A stretch of DNA of 9,071 nucleotides from Lentisphaeria bacterium (GTDB lineage: Bacteria; Verrucomicrobiota; Lentisphaeria; Oligosphaerales; Oligosphaeraceae), in the NCBI GenBank assembly GCA_016302725.1, contig JAEDNB010000080.1:1-9071 (forward strand), read 5' to 3'. Shown here in pieces: positions 1 through 5,876 of this stretch. Each line of letters begins with the position of its first letter. Within the stretch, counting starts at the first letter, position 1. Both the position numbers and the translations under genes were made by a program. A model generated the notes under the pieces. That model was not told the origin of the DNA. It did no database searches and was given only the letters and a program-made list of their open reading frames with translations.

Positions 1-21
1 CGGGCGTGTGATTTAGTTGGG

Positions 22-372
22 TGGTGGAGGCGCGGGGAGTTGAACCCCGGTCCTGAAGAGACGTCGTGCGAGCCTCTACATGCTTATCCCGTGCTTTGGT
101 CTTAATCCTCCGCTATGGAGACGGGCGTCCGTCGAAGGAAGCAGCGTGCTGTTCTTTCTCGCTGGTTACCCCCGCCTGCCCGGGGTCCCTGGCCAGCCTG
201 ATTCTTGCGCCTCAACCGTTATCAGGCATCCCGGAGGAGACGTCACGGACTAGGCCGCGAGTGCGTACTGAGTGTTCGCAGTTACTTTTTTGACCGATGA
301 TTAAGGAGGCCAACGATCATCCTCCGCATGCAACCCGCCTTCTGCCTTTCCAGTCGAGACCGTTTCGCCCCC
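22..372 (-). ncRNA. ssrA: tmRNA (transfer-messenger RNA), complete, one-piece
   Basis: The gene encodes the RNA that rescues stalled ribosomes by trans-translation, working with SmpB. On the minus strand the 5' end reads GGGGGCGAAACGGTCTCGAC, the conserved bacterial tmRNA start. The 3' end is a T-arm (CGGGG, loop TTCAACT, CCCCG, positions 49-33), an acceptor strand CGCCTCC (32-26), a discriminator A and an encoded CCA (24-22). The 5' GGGGGCG (372-366) pairs with the 3' CGCCTCC over seven positions with one G-U pair. This fixes both ends and gives 351 nt, a normal length. A tag reading frame lies inside at 279-250. Both acceptor halves are in normal order, so it is not the circularly permuted two-piece type. 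The assignment is close to certain; the exact 5' nucleotide is inferred from pairing. Confidence 0.97.
250..279 (-). other. tmRNA proteolysis-tag reading frame (ANTQYALAA, stop TAG)
   Basis: On the minus strand, downstream of the A-rich stretch GTCAAAAAAGTAACT, the codons GCG AAC ACT CAG TAC GCA CTC GCG GCC TAG encode ANTQYALAA. With the alanine charged on the tmRNA, the appended peptide would be AANTQYALAA. The ending YALAA is the classic degron read by ClpXP and similar proteases, and AN at the start is the usual resume-codon context. The resume codon is taken as GCG at 279-277. The internal TQ replaces the DEN seen in E. coli. Confidence 0.93.
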
Positions 373-424
373 GGAAATCATTTTGGGGGAATTGTGTCGG
401 GCAATCTGGCGCGTATTTTGCGGT

Positions 425-430
425 ACTATA
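425..430 (-). promoter_or_regulatory. possible -10 element for ssrA
   Basis: TATAGT on the minus strand sits about 53 nt upstream of the mature tmRNA 5' end, which would leave a short leader to be trimmed by RNase P. No convincing -35 box lies at the right distance. The 240 nt between the tmRNA 5' end (372) and the HNH start (613) otherwise hold only G-rich runs and no gene. They must carry the divergent start signals if both transcripts begin here. Weak call. Confidence 0.2.
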
Positions 431-612
431 ATCTCAATTCCAGTCTTGTGTGGGGTGGGATCGTTTTTTCCGCTCCCATGGGGTGGGGGTGGGGCAAAGT
501 TATGGTCCCTTTGCGGGGGCGGCCCTTGGGAGGCGGGATAGATTACCCCGTCTTTACCGGGGCGTTTTCTTCCCCCGTGCCTTTCCTGCCAGGGCAATCC
601 TTGTCATCGTCC

Positions 613-1104
613 ATGTCCGACCATAAGCGCAACCATCGTCAGCCCAGCCCCTTGCCTTTCCCGGAGCCGTTCTGGGGGGAGGAGGAGGGCTTTTCCTTCG
701 TGGATGATTTCCGGGCAGACGGGGCGTTTATCCGGCGGGAGAAGGAGAAGGCGCGGCAACTGCGTTCCTCCCCCTGGTGGAAGAACCGCCGCAGCAATGG
801 GATATGCCATTATTGCGGGAGGCATTTCCCGCCCCGGGAGTTGACCATGGACCATTTGGTTCCCATTGCCCGTGGGGGAAGGAGCACGAAGGGGAACCTG
901 GTTCCCTGCTGCAAGGAGTGCAACACTAGGAAAAATACCATGCTGCCCCTGGAATGGGCGGAATATGTGCAGCGCCTCTCCGCACCTTCCGCGCCTTCTG
1001 CGCCTTCTGCGCCTTCCGCGCCTTCCGCCGGCTCCTCCCCCGCGCCTTCTGCGCCTTCCGCCGGTTCCTCCTCTCCTGACTCCCCTTTGCCCTCCCATGA
1101 CTGA
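613..1104 (+). CDS. HNH endonuclease family protein with Ser-Ala-Pro repeat tail
   Basis: This is a 163-residue protein with one HNH nuclease fold of the zinc-ribbon-supported type. The pieces are CHYC (residues 65-68), then the catalytic-type motif TMDHLVPIARGG with D80 and H81, then N95, then CKEC (100-103) followed by N104 and K107. The two Cys pairs should hold a structural zinc, and H81/N95/N104 match the HNH positions. Before the fold lies a conserved-looking charged helix (RREKEKARQLRSSPWWKNR). After residue 122 comes a 41-residue Ser/Ala/Pro/Gly tail made of SAP triplets. I chose ATG 613 because the open frame can be extended only to a start inside the opposite-strand tmRNA, and the extension looks like non-coding sequence. 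No Shine-Dalgarno precedes it. The stop overlaps the next start by 8 nt. The biological target is unknown; such stand-alone HNH proteins are widespread and poorly characterised. Confidence 0.85.
   Translation: MSDHKRNHRQPSPLPFPEPFWGEEEGFSFVDDFRADGAFIRREKEKARQLRSSPWWKNRRSNGICHYCGRHFPPRELTMDHLVPIARGGRSTKGNLVPCCKECNTRKNTMLPLEWAEYVQRLSAPSAPSAPSAPSAPSAGSSPAPSAPSAGSSSPDSPLPSHD
979..1071 (+). repeat. tandem 9-bp coding repeat (Ser-Ala-Pro) in the HNH tail
   Basis: The unit is gcgccttcy, with about five near-perfect copies from 979. A larger duplication follows: roughly 1009-1038 is copied at 1042-1071, a 33-bp period, with both copies ending gccggYtcctcc. It is in frame and encodes repeated SAP plus SAGSS. 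Near-identity at the DNA level, including third positions, suggests recent expansion by slippage, so copy number may vary between strains. Confidence 0.85.
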
Positions 1105-1954
1105 CTTCACCCCTTGCCTCCTGGATTTACTGACCCGTGCCTCCACCTTGCTTCCCCCGGAGGTAGCGGAGGCGCTGGTGCGCGGGCGCGGGGCGGAGGA
1201 GCCTGGGTCTGCGGCGGAGTCGGTGCTGGGGACCCTCCTGGAGAATCGGGAACTCGCTTCAGCGCGGCGGCTGCCCCTTTGCCAGGACACGGGGACAATC
1301 CACTTTTTCATCCAGGCGCCGGGGGACTTCCCCCGTCGTCGGTTCCAGGAGTGTGCGCGGGCGGCGGTGGTAGAGGCGACGCGGCTGGGGTTGCTTCGCC
1401 AGAACTGCGTGGAGAGCCTCACTGGCCGGAACACGGGGAACAACCTGGGGTATGTGAGTCCCTCCTTTCATTGGGAGGAGACGGAGGAAGCGGGGCGCCG
1501 CGCCCGGGTCACGGTCCTGCTGAAGGGAGGGGGCTCGGAGAACATGGGCATCCAGTATTCCCTCCCTGACGCCTCCCTGGGGGCGGGACGTGACCTGGCG
1601 GGCGTGGAACGGTGCATTCTGGACGCCGTATACCGGGCACAGGGCAAGGGCTGTTCCCCGGGCATCCTGGGGGTTTGCATCGGCGGCGACCGGGAGGGGG
1701 GGGCGGCGGAGGCCAAGCGCCAGCTCCTGCGCCCCTTCGGGCAGCGAAGCCCGGAACCCCTCCTGGCGGAGTTGGAGAGCCGCCTCCTGGAGCGCGCCAA
1801 TGGACTGGGAATCGGCCCCATGGGGCTGGGGGGCAAGACCACCCTCCTGGAACTCTTCATCGGCCAGCGCACACGCCATCCCGCCTGCTTCTTCGTCACC
1901 GTGTGCTACAATTGCTGGTGCCTGCGCCGCCAAAGCCTCCTTCTGGACTACTGA
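1097..1954 (+). CDS. fumarate hydratase class I, alpha subunit (FumA/TtdA-type N-terminal domain)
   Basis: This 285-residue protein matches the alpha subunit of the oxygen-sensitive [4Fe-4S] hydro-lyases that interconvert fumarate and malate, or dehydrate tartrate. Visible family motifs are PLCQDTG (C62), LTGRNTGNN (108-116), KGGGSENMG (143-151), CSPGILGVCIGG (186-197), GIGPMGLGGKTT (238-249) and NCWCLRR (272-278). C62, C186 and C273 are the expected cluster ligands. The length is right for a stand-alone alpha subunit; no beta domain is fused. ATG 1097 begins inside the last codons of the HNH gene, so translation may be coupled. Position 1696-1703 is a run of eight G within the frame, without apparent damage. 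No beta subunit gene follows in the window, so the partner must be encoded elsewhere if the enzyme works. Fumarase versus L-tartrate dehydratase cannot be settled from this chain alone. Confidence 0.9.
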   Translation: MTDFTPCLLDLLTRASTLLPPEVAEALVRGRGAEEPGSAAESVLGTLLENRELASARRLPLCQDTGTIHFFIQAPGDFPRRRFQECARAAVVEATRLGLLRQNCVESLTGRNTGNNLGYVSPSFHWEETEEAGRRARVTVLLKGGGSENMGIQYSLPDASLGAGRDLAGVERCILDAVYRAQGKGCSPGILGVCIGGDREGGAAEAKRQLLRPFGQRSPEPLLAELESRLLERANGLGIGPMGLGGKTTLLELFIGQRTRHPACFFVTVCYNCWCLRRQSLLLDY

Positions 1955-2040
1955 AATCCCCTTTCCGCCAGGCACTCCCCTTCTTTTCCCTTCCCCAACA
2001 ATAGGTGTTGACGCCTCCAGGGCGCCATCCGCCGCCTGCC

Positions 2041-2388
2041 ATGCCGAAGATTCTTCTGACCGCGCTGCTCCTGTGCGCCTCCAACCTCATCATGTGCTTT
2101 GCCTGGTATGGGCACCTGCGCTTCCTGAAGGGGCGCCCCCTTTGGATTGCCCTCCTGGTCTCCTGGTGCATTGCCTTCTTCGAGTATTCCCTGGCCATTC
2201 CGGCAAACCGGATCAGCGCGGGGGCGTACAGCGTGGCCCAGCTGAAGATTCTCCAGGAGTGCATCTCCCTGATGGTTTTCGTGCCCTTCGCCCTCTTTTT
2301 CCTGCGTGAACGCTGGAACTGGAACTTTCTGTGGGCCGCGTTCTGCGTGCTGGGGGCGGTCTACTTCATCTTCCGGCAACCGGCCTGA
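2041..2388 (+). CDS. DUF486 / DMT-family small membrane protein
   Basis: This is a 115-residue inner-membrane protein with four predicted hydrophobic helices, at about residues 3-22, 31-52, 68-88 and 94-112. Family features visible are the WYGHL turn after helix 1, SWCIAFFEYSLAIPANR in helix 2, and AQLKILQE before helix 3, all typical of DUF486 proteins, which belong to the drug/metabolite transporter clan. The length is normal for the family, so it is not a fragment of a ten-helix transporter. Such four-helix proteins are thought to act as dimers, but no substrate is known. ATG 2041 gives a clean N-terminus; a GTG at 2005 would add a proline-rich stretch and is less likely. It lies 86 nt after the fumarase alpha subunit and 128 nt before hisC. 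No Shine-Dalgarno is seen. Confidence 0.88.
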   Translation: MPKILLTALLLCASNLIMCFAWYGHLRFLKGRPLWIALLVSWCIAFFEYSLAIPANRISAGAYSVAQLKILQECISLMVFVPFALFFLRERWNWNFLWAAFCVLGAVYFIFRQPA

Positions 2389-2483
2389 ACGCCAGCCCCT
2401 CCCTGACGCCTAGACTTATATTAACTGTTCCGTCCAGGCCTTCCCCCTCCGCCTGGCGGCCCTTTCCTCCTCCTGCTCCCTTT

Positions 2484-2505
2484 CCCCGGGGTGCCCATCC
2501 CGGGG
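2484..2505 (+). promoter_or_regulatory. GC hairpin just upstream of the hisC start
   Basis: CCCCGGG (2484-2490) and CCCGGGG (2499-2505) form a perfect 7-bp stem with an 8-nt loop, ending 11 nt before the hisC ATG. It occupies the place where a ribosome binding site would be. A -10-like TATATT lies at 2417-2422, without a clear -35. The hairpin could affect initiation or mRNA stability, but the role is inference and GC-rich sequence gives such stems by chance. Confidence 0.35.
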
Positions 2506-2516
2506 CGTCCACGACG

Positions 2517-3569
2517 ATGAACAAGAACTACGCCCGTGCCGACATCCAGGCCATTGCCGGATACGTTCCCGGCGAACAGCTCTCCGGCACTGTCATCAAA
2601 CTGAACACCAACGAAAATCCCTATCCCCCCTCGCCCCGGGTGGGGGAGGCTGCCCGCGCCTTCGACTGGGAGTCCCTGCGCCTCTATCCCGACCCCACCG
2701 CGCTTCCCCTGCGGGAGTGCGCCAGCCGGATTTACGGCCTCCCCCGGGAGTGCATCCTTTGCGGCAATGGCTCCGATGACCTGCTGACCATCGCCCTGCG
2801 CACCTTCGTGGCGGCGGGGGAGGGGTTTGCCTATCCGGAGCCCAGCTACTCCCTCTATCCCGTGCTGGCACAACTGCAGGGGGCGCGGCGACACCCCATC
2901 GCCCTGGATGGCGACTTCCAACTCCCCGACGATGTGCTTCGGCAGGCGGGGGAGGCCCGGCTCCTCATGCTGGCCCGCCCCAACGCCCCTACGGGCAACT
3001 CCTTCCCCAAGGAGGCCATTCGGCGACTGTGCCGGGAGTTTCCCGGGGTGGTGTGGATTGACGAGGCGTATGCGGACTTTGCGGAGGACAACTGCCTGGA
3101 CCTGGTGGGTGAGTTCCCCAATGTGGTGGTTTCCCGCACCTTCTCCAAGAGCTATTCCCTGGCGGGGCTCCGCCTGGGATTGGCCTTCGGCGACGCCGCC
3201 CTGATCGCCGAAATGAACAAGTTGAAGGACTCCTACAACACGGACCGCTTCGCCCAGGCCATGGGCGTGGCTGCCCTGGAAGACCAGGAATATCTGGAAA
3301 GGAGCGTCGCCCGGGTCAAGGAGACCCGCCGCCGCACTGCCCAGGCACTGGAACGCCAGGGGGCCACCGTACTGCCTTCCCAGACCAATTTCCTCCTTGT
3401 GCACCCCGCCCGAAGGCCGGCCAGAGACCTCTTCCTGGCGCTGCGCCAGGAGGGATTCCTGGTGCGCCATTTCTCCCTGCCCCGGGTGGAGGAGTTCCTT
3501 CGTGTCTCCATCGGCACGGAGGAACAGATGGAACTCTTCCTGGAGGCCATGGGGCGACTGGACCGCTGA
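2517..3569 (+). CDS. hisC: histidinol-phosphate aminotransferase
   Basis: This is a 350-residue fold-type I PLP aminotransferase, the usual length of HisC. HisC moves an amino group from glutamate to imidazole-acetol phosphate in histidine synthesis. Visible motifs are KLNTNENPYPPSP (29-40) at the N-terminus, LCGNGSDD (81-88) for cofactor phosphate binding, RPNAPTG (154-160) with the PLP-ring Asn156, IDEAYADF (181-188) with Asp182 and Tyr185, SRTFSKSYSLAGLRLG (206-221) with the Schiff-base Lys211 and Arg219, and a C-terminal LRVSIGT carrying the substrate-carboxylate Arg. ATG 2517 is the start that places the conserved NENP motif about 30 residues in; upstream sequence in frame is proline-rich and non-coding. 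No Shine-Dalgarno is present. No other his genes are next to it, so the pathway is scattered. Some HisC-like enzymes also use aromatic amino acids. Confidence 0.93.
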   Translation: MNKNYARADIQAIAGYVPGEQLSGTVIKLNTNENPYPPSPRVGEAARAFDWESLRLYPDPTALPLRECASRIYGLPRECILCGNGSDDLLTIALRTFVAAGEGFAYPEPSYSLYPVLAQLQGARRHPIALDGDFQLPDDVLRQAGEARLLMLARPNAPTGNSFPKEAIRRLCREFPGVVWIDEAYADFAEDNCLDLVGEFPNVVVSRTFSKSYSLAGLRLGLAFGDAALIAEMNKLKDSYNTDRFAQAMGVAALEDQEYLERSVARVKETRRRTAQALERQGATVLPSQTNFLLVHPARRPARDLFLALRQEGFLVRHFSLPRVEEFLRVSIGTEEQMELFLEAMGRLDR

Positions 3570-3579
3570 CCCCGCCGGC

Positions 3580-3584
3580 GGAGG
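3580..3584 (+). promoter_or_regulatory. Shine-Dalgarno site of the lipoate ligase gene
   Basis: GGAGG lies 8 nt before ATG 3593, the only well-placed Shine-Dalgarno sequence I find in the window. It supports 3593 as the start and suggests separate ribosome loading 23 nt after the hisC stop. Confidence 0.6.
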
Positions 3585-3592
3585 ACGACCCC

Positions 3593-4234
3593 ATGCTTGT
3601 GGAATACCTGGAAGGCGTCGACCCGCTGGAACATGCCGCCCGGGAGGAAAGGCTCTTCCGGCAGCGTCCCTTTGACCGCCGCCCCAGGCTTCTTTTCTAC
3701 ACCAACGGGGAATGTGTCCAATGCGGCCGGAACCAGGACCCCGCCTGGGAGTGCGACTTGGAGTGGTGCCGCCAGGAAGGGGTTCCCGTGCTGAAGCGCG
3801 TTTCGGGCGGCGGCACGGTCTGGCATGACCCTGGCAACCAGAACTACGCCTTCCTCCTTCCCAGGGAGCGGTATTCCCCGGAGCGCGTGCTGTCCCTGGT
3901 GGTGGAGGCCCTTCGCCGCATCGGGGTGGCGGATGCCCGTTTCTGCTCCCGCTACAGCGTCTGGCACGGCCCCTGGAAGATTTCCGGGAGTGCCTTCGCC
4001 CTCTCCGGGCCCGTCGCCCTCCTGCATGGCTGCCTCCCCTTCACGGCGGACCTTGCGCGCCTGGAGCGCGCCCTGTGTCCAAAGGCTCCCTCCGGGGAGC
4101 CTGCGGGGGGGAGCCGGGTGGCCTCGGTGCGTTCCCCCGTGGCCAACATCGCCTCCCTGTGCCCTGTCCCGTCGGAGTGCCGCCGGCAGTTCTGCCGCCA
4201 TCTGGCAGAATTGGCCCAGGAGGCTTTTCCTTGA
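3593..4234 (+). CDS. lplA: lipoate-protein ligase A family protein (short form)
   Basis: This is a 213-residue member of the biotin/lipoate ligase fold, which attaches lipoate (or octanoate) to lysines of the 2-oxoacid dehydrogenase E2 and glycine-cleavage H proteins. Seen motifs are LLFYTNGECVQCGRNQ (33-48), the signature LKRVSGGGTVWHDPGNQNY (67-85), WKISGSAFAL (128-137) with Lys129 in the place of the lipoyl-binding lysine, LLHGCLPF (143-150), and VRSPVANI (179-186). It is shorter than E. coli LplA (about 338 residues) and lacks the C-terminal accessory domain, as many bacterial and archaeal forms do. An extra Cys41/Cys44 pair sits in the first motif. It could be a ligase, an octanoyltransferase of the LipM/LipL kind, or a lipoyl transferase; family membership is firm but the exact reaction is not. 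It follows hisC by 23 nt and precedes lpxK by 24 nt. Confidence 0.82.
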   Translation: MLVEYLEGVDPLEHAAREERLFRQRPFDRRPRLLFYTNGECVQCGRNQDPAWECDLEWCRQEGVPVLKRVSGGGTVWHDPGNQNYAFLLPRERYSPERVLSLVVEALRRIGVADARFCSRYSVWHGPWKISGSAFALSGPVALLHGCLPFTADLARLERALCPKAPSGEPAGGSRVASVRSPVANIASLCPVPSECRRQFCRHLAELAQEAFP

Positions 4235-4258
4235 GCCATCGTTGCCTTTCACCAGCCC

Positions 4259-5440
4259 ATGTCACTTCAGGACCTGTCGGAAAAACTAGAGCAATACGTG
4301 GTGGAAATCATCAACGGACAGCGCCGCGATGGTTTCGCCGCCTATTTGCGCGTGGTCCTTTTCGGCCTGTCCCGCCTCTACCATTCCGCTGTCCAGCTCC
4401 GGCTGGCCCTCTATAATGCGGGCATCCTCCGCCAGCATGTCATCGGATGCTTCGTGGTCAGCGTGGGAAACCTCACCACGGGGGGGACGGGGAAGACACC
4501 CGTGGTGGAACTGCTGGCGAAGACCCTGGCGGACAGGGGAAAGCGGGTGGCCATCCTCTCCCGGGGATACCGGAGCAAGCCACGCCCATGGTGGTACCGC
4601 ATGAAATGCCTCTTCTCCGGCAATCCCGAGGTGGTGCCGCCCCGGGTGGTCTCCGACGGCTCCCGGGTGCTCCTGGATTCCGGACAGGCCGGGGACGAAC
4701 CCTTCATGCTGGCAAAAAATCTCCTGGGGACGCCGGAACGGCCCGGAGCCATGGTGGTGGTGGACAAGAACCGCTTCAAGGGAGGCACCTATGCCATCTC
4801 CAAAGGGGCCGACACCTTGATCCTGGACGACGGCTTCCAGTATCTCCGCCTTCGACCCTGGACCAACATCCTCCTGGTGGACTCCACCAACCCCTTCCAC
4901 AATCACGAGATGCTTCCCTGCGGAATGCTTCGGGAACCCATCGAAAACCTTCGCCGTGCCGACTACATCTTCCTTACCAAGTCCGATGGGAGGGACTTCC
5001 ATCACTTGAGGAAATTCCTGAAACGGCACAATCCCCTGGCGGAAATCATCGAGTGCAACCATGTCCCCAAGTATCTCCAGGAGGTCACGGGGGACTCCCG
5101 GGAGGAGTTGACGTTCCTGCGGGGAAAGAAGGTCGCCTCCCTCAGCGCCATTGCCGTCCCTGAAAGCTTCAACCGATACCTGCGCCAGTTGGGGGCGGAC
5201 ATCGTCTACCAGCAGCACTTTGCCGACCACCACCGGTATCGCGAGGGAGAACTCTCCGCCTTTGGCAGGAGTGCCCGGAAGGCTGGGGCGGAACTGATTG
5301 TCACCACGGAGAAGGATGCCGTGCGCCTGCCCGAACTGCCCGCCGGCATTCTCCCCACATACTACCTCCGGGTGGAGATTCTCATCCTCAAGGGACAGGA
5401 GGCCTTCAACCGCTGCGTGGCCCAAATCTGCCTCGGATAG
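4259..5440 (+). CDS. lpxK: tetraacyldisaccharide 4'-kinase
   Basis: This is a 393-residue lipid A kinase that phosphorylates the 4' position of the tetraacyl disaccharide at the cytoplasmic face of the inner membrane, the sixth step of the Raetz pathway. Seen motifs are an N-terminal amphipathic/hydrophobic region (25-60) for membrane docking, the P-loop GNLTTGGTGKTP (70-81) with Lys79, SRGY (101-104), AGDEP (144-148) with the catalytic-type Asp146, LILDDGFQYLRL (187-198), LREPIENLRRADYIFLTKSD (224-243), FADHHRY (321-327), and TTEKDAVRLP (349-358). It is about 65 residues longer than E. coli LpxK, partly from the N-terminus and partly from a 40-residue insert between SRGY and GDEP that contains RPWWYRMKCLFSG. 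ATG 4259 follows the previous stop by 24 nt with no Shine-Dalgarno. A terminator lies about 135 nt downstream. It implies an LPS-bearing outer membrane. Confidence 0.95.
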   Translation: MSLQDLSEKLEQYVVEIINGQRRDGFAAYLRVVLFGLSRLYHSAVQLRLALYNAGILRQHVIGCFVVSVGNLTTGGTGKTPVVELLAKTLADRGKRVAILSRGYRSKPRPWWYRMKCLFSGNPEVVPPRVVSDGSRVLLDSGQAGDEPFMLAKNLLGTPERPGAMVVVDKNRFKGGTYAISKGADTLILDDGFQYLRLRPWTNILLVDSTNPFHNHEMLPCGMLREPIENLRRADYIFLTKSDGRDFHHLRKFLKRHNPLAEIIECNHVPKYLQEVTGDSREELTFLRGKKVASLSAIAVPESFNRYLRQLGADIVYQQHFADHHRYREGELSAFGRSARKAGAELIVTTEKDAVRLPELPAGILPTYYLRVEILILKGQEAFNRCVAQICLG

Positions 5441-5472
5441 CCCAAAAGCCCCGCTCCCCCTCGCCCCCAGGG

Positions 5473-5522
5473 GCAGGGCAGGGGGCCTTCTCCGCCCTGC
5501 GGCGGGCGCCGTCCTCCCGGCG
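5473..5522 (+). other. competing GC-rich hairpins after lpxK
   Basis: GCAGGGC (5473-5479) can pair with GCCCTGC (5494-5500). A second stem, CCGCC (5492-5496) with GGCGG (5501-5505), uses the same bases, so the two exclude each other. A third stem, CGCCG (5507-5511) with CGGCG (5518-5522), follows. They lie 33-82 nt after the lpxK stop, in its 3' untranslated region. They may protect the transcript end or assist termination. Function is unknown, and GC-rich sequence makes chance stems likely. Confidence 0.35.
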
Positions 5523-5574
5523 GGGAAAAGGTGCGCCTCTCCCGCCTCCCCTCCGCCTCTTTTGCCCTCACCGC

Positions 5575-5604
5575 AAAAAAAAGGGGGTAAAATCCCTTTT
5601 TTTT
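5575..5604 (+). terminator. bidirectional intrinsic terminator after lpxK
   Basis: A8GGG (5575-5585) pairs perfectly with CCCT8 (5594-5604), an 11-bp stem around an 8-nt loop. The T8 run serves the plus strand, and its complement gives a T8 run on the minus strand. It lies 134 nt after the lpxK stop. It should end the hisC-lplA-lpxK transcript and insulate the next gene. It divides the 436-base gene-free stretch 5441-5876 into an lpxK tail and a leader for the next gene. Confidence 0.75.
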
Positions 5605-5633
5605 CCTTGCGAGGGGATGATTTTTTTAAAAAT

Positions 5634-5652
5634 TTTCCTAAACTATAGGAAA
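5634..5652 (+). promoter_or_regulatory. AT-rich palindrome, possible promoter/operator
   Basis: TTTCCTA (5634-5640) and TAGGAAA (5646-5652) are perfect inverted 7-mers around a 5-nt spacer AACTA. They lie in an AT-rich island (5614-5652) that stands out from the GC-rich surroundings. A -10-like TATAGG overlaps the right arm (5644-5649), with a T-run at -35. The arrangement fits a promoter with an overlapping dimeric-repressor site for the gene at 5877. This is inference, and the -35 is poor. Confidence 0.35.
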
Positions 5653-5876
5653 CCCGATTCCGCAACTTCAGGATTTTGCATCGAAGCGCAGGCTTTGGGC
5701 GTTTTCCGGGTGCGTTGCGTAGGCGCTCCGCAGGAAGGCCGCCCTGGAGCCAGGGCGTTTGCGTTCCTGGGGGGCGGGCATAGAAGATTCTCCGGAATGC
5801 GGGGCGGCGTCCTGTCGCCGCCATCCCGTTTTCTTGGCATCGCATCCCATTCCATCCATCCCGTCCGTCACCGCAT
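5653..5876 (+). other. long structured leader of the 597-residue protein gene, no gene seen
   Basis: There are about 224 nt with no supported reading frame on either strand. A tight hairpin CGCCCTG-GAGC-CAGGGCG lies at 5740-5757. It is extended outward by CAGGAA (5731-5736) with TTCCTG (5764-5769), and weakly by CTCC (5726-5729) with GGGG (5770-5773). A second hairpin, GGCGGCG (5803-5809) with CGCCGCC (5816-5822), follows. The last 55 nt before the ATG are unstructured and pyrimidine-rich with repeated CATCC. I recognise no known riboswitch, 6S or SRP RNA. It could be a regulatory 5' UTR or a small RNA. Confidence 0.4.

Noticed and set aside
22..372. Mobile element inserted at ssrA or at the tRNA-Ala gene
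   Set aside because: No integrase, and no repeat of the tmRNA or tRNA 3' end elsewhere in the window; both genes are frequent integration sites, so I looked.
328..612. Upstream extension of the HNH gene to ATG 328
   Set aside because: That start lies inside the tmRNA gene, and the added 95 residues look like translated non-coding sequence.
1696..1703. Run of eight G in the fumarase subunit as a phase-variation switch
   Set aside because: The frame is intact across it and such runs are common in this GC-rich sequence (another lies at 7854-7861 in non-coding DNA).
2421..3470. Minus-strand frame of 349 codons opposite hisC
   Set aside because: Antisense of a fully motif-supported hisC; its product is rich in Gly, Pro and Gln without recognisable domains.
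5441..5876. Known structured RNA (6S, SRP RNA, riboswitch) in the large gap
   Set aside because: I looked on both strands for the conserved SRP tetraloop region and other familiar cores and found none.
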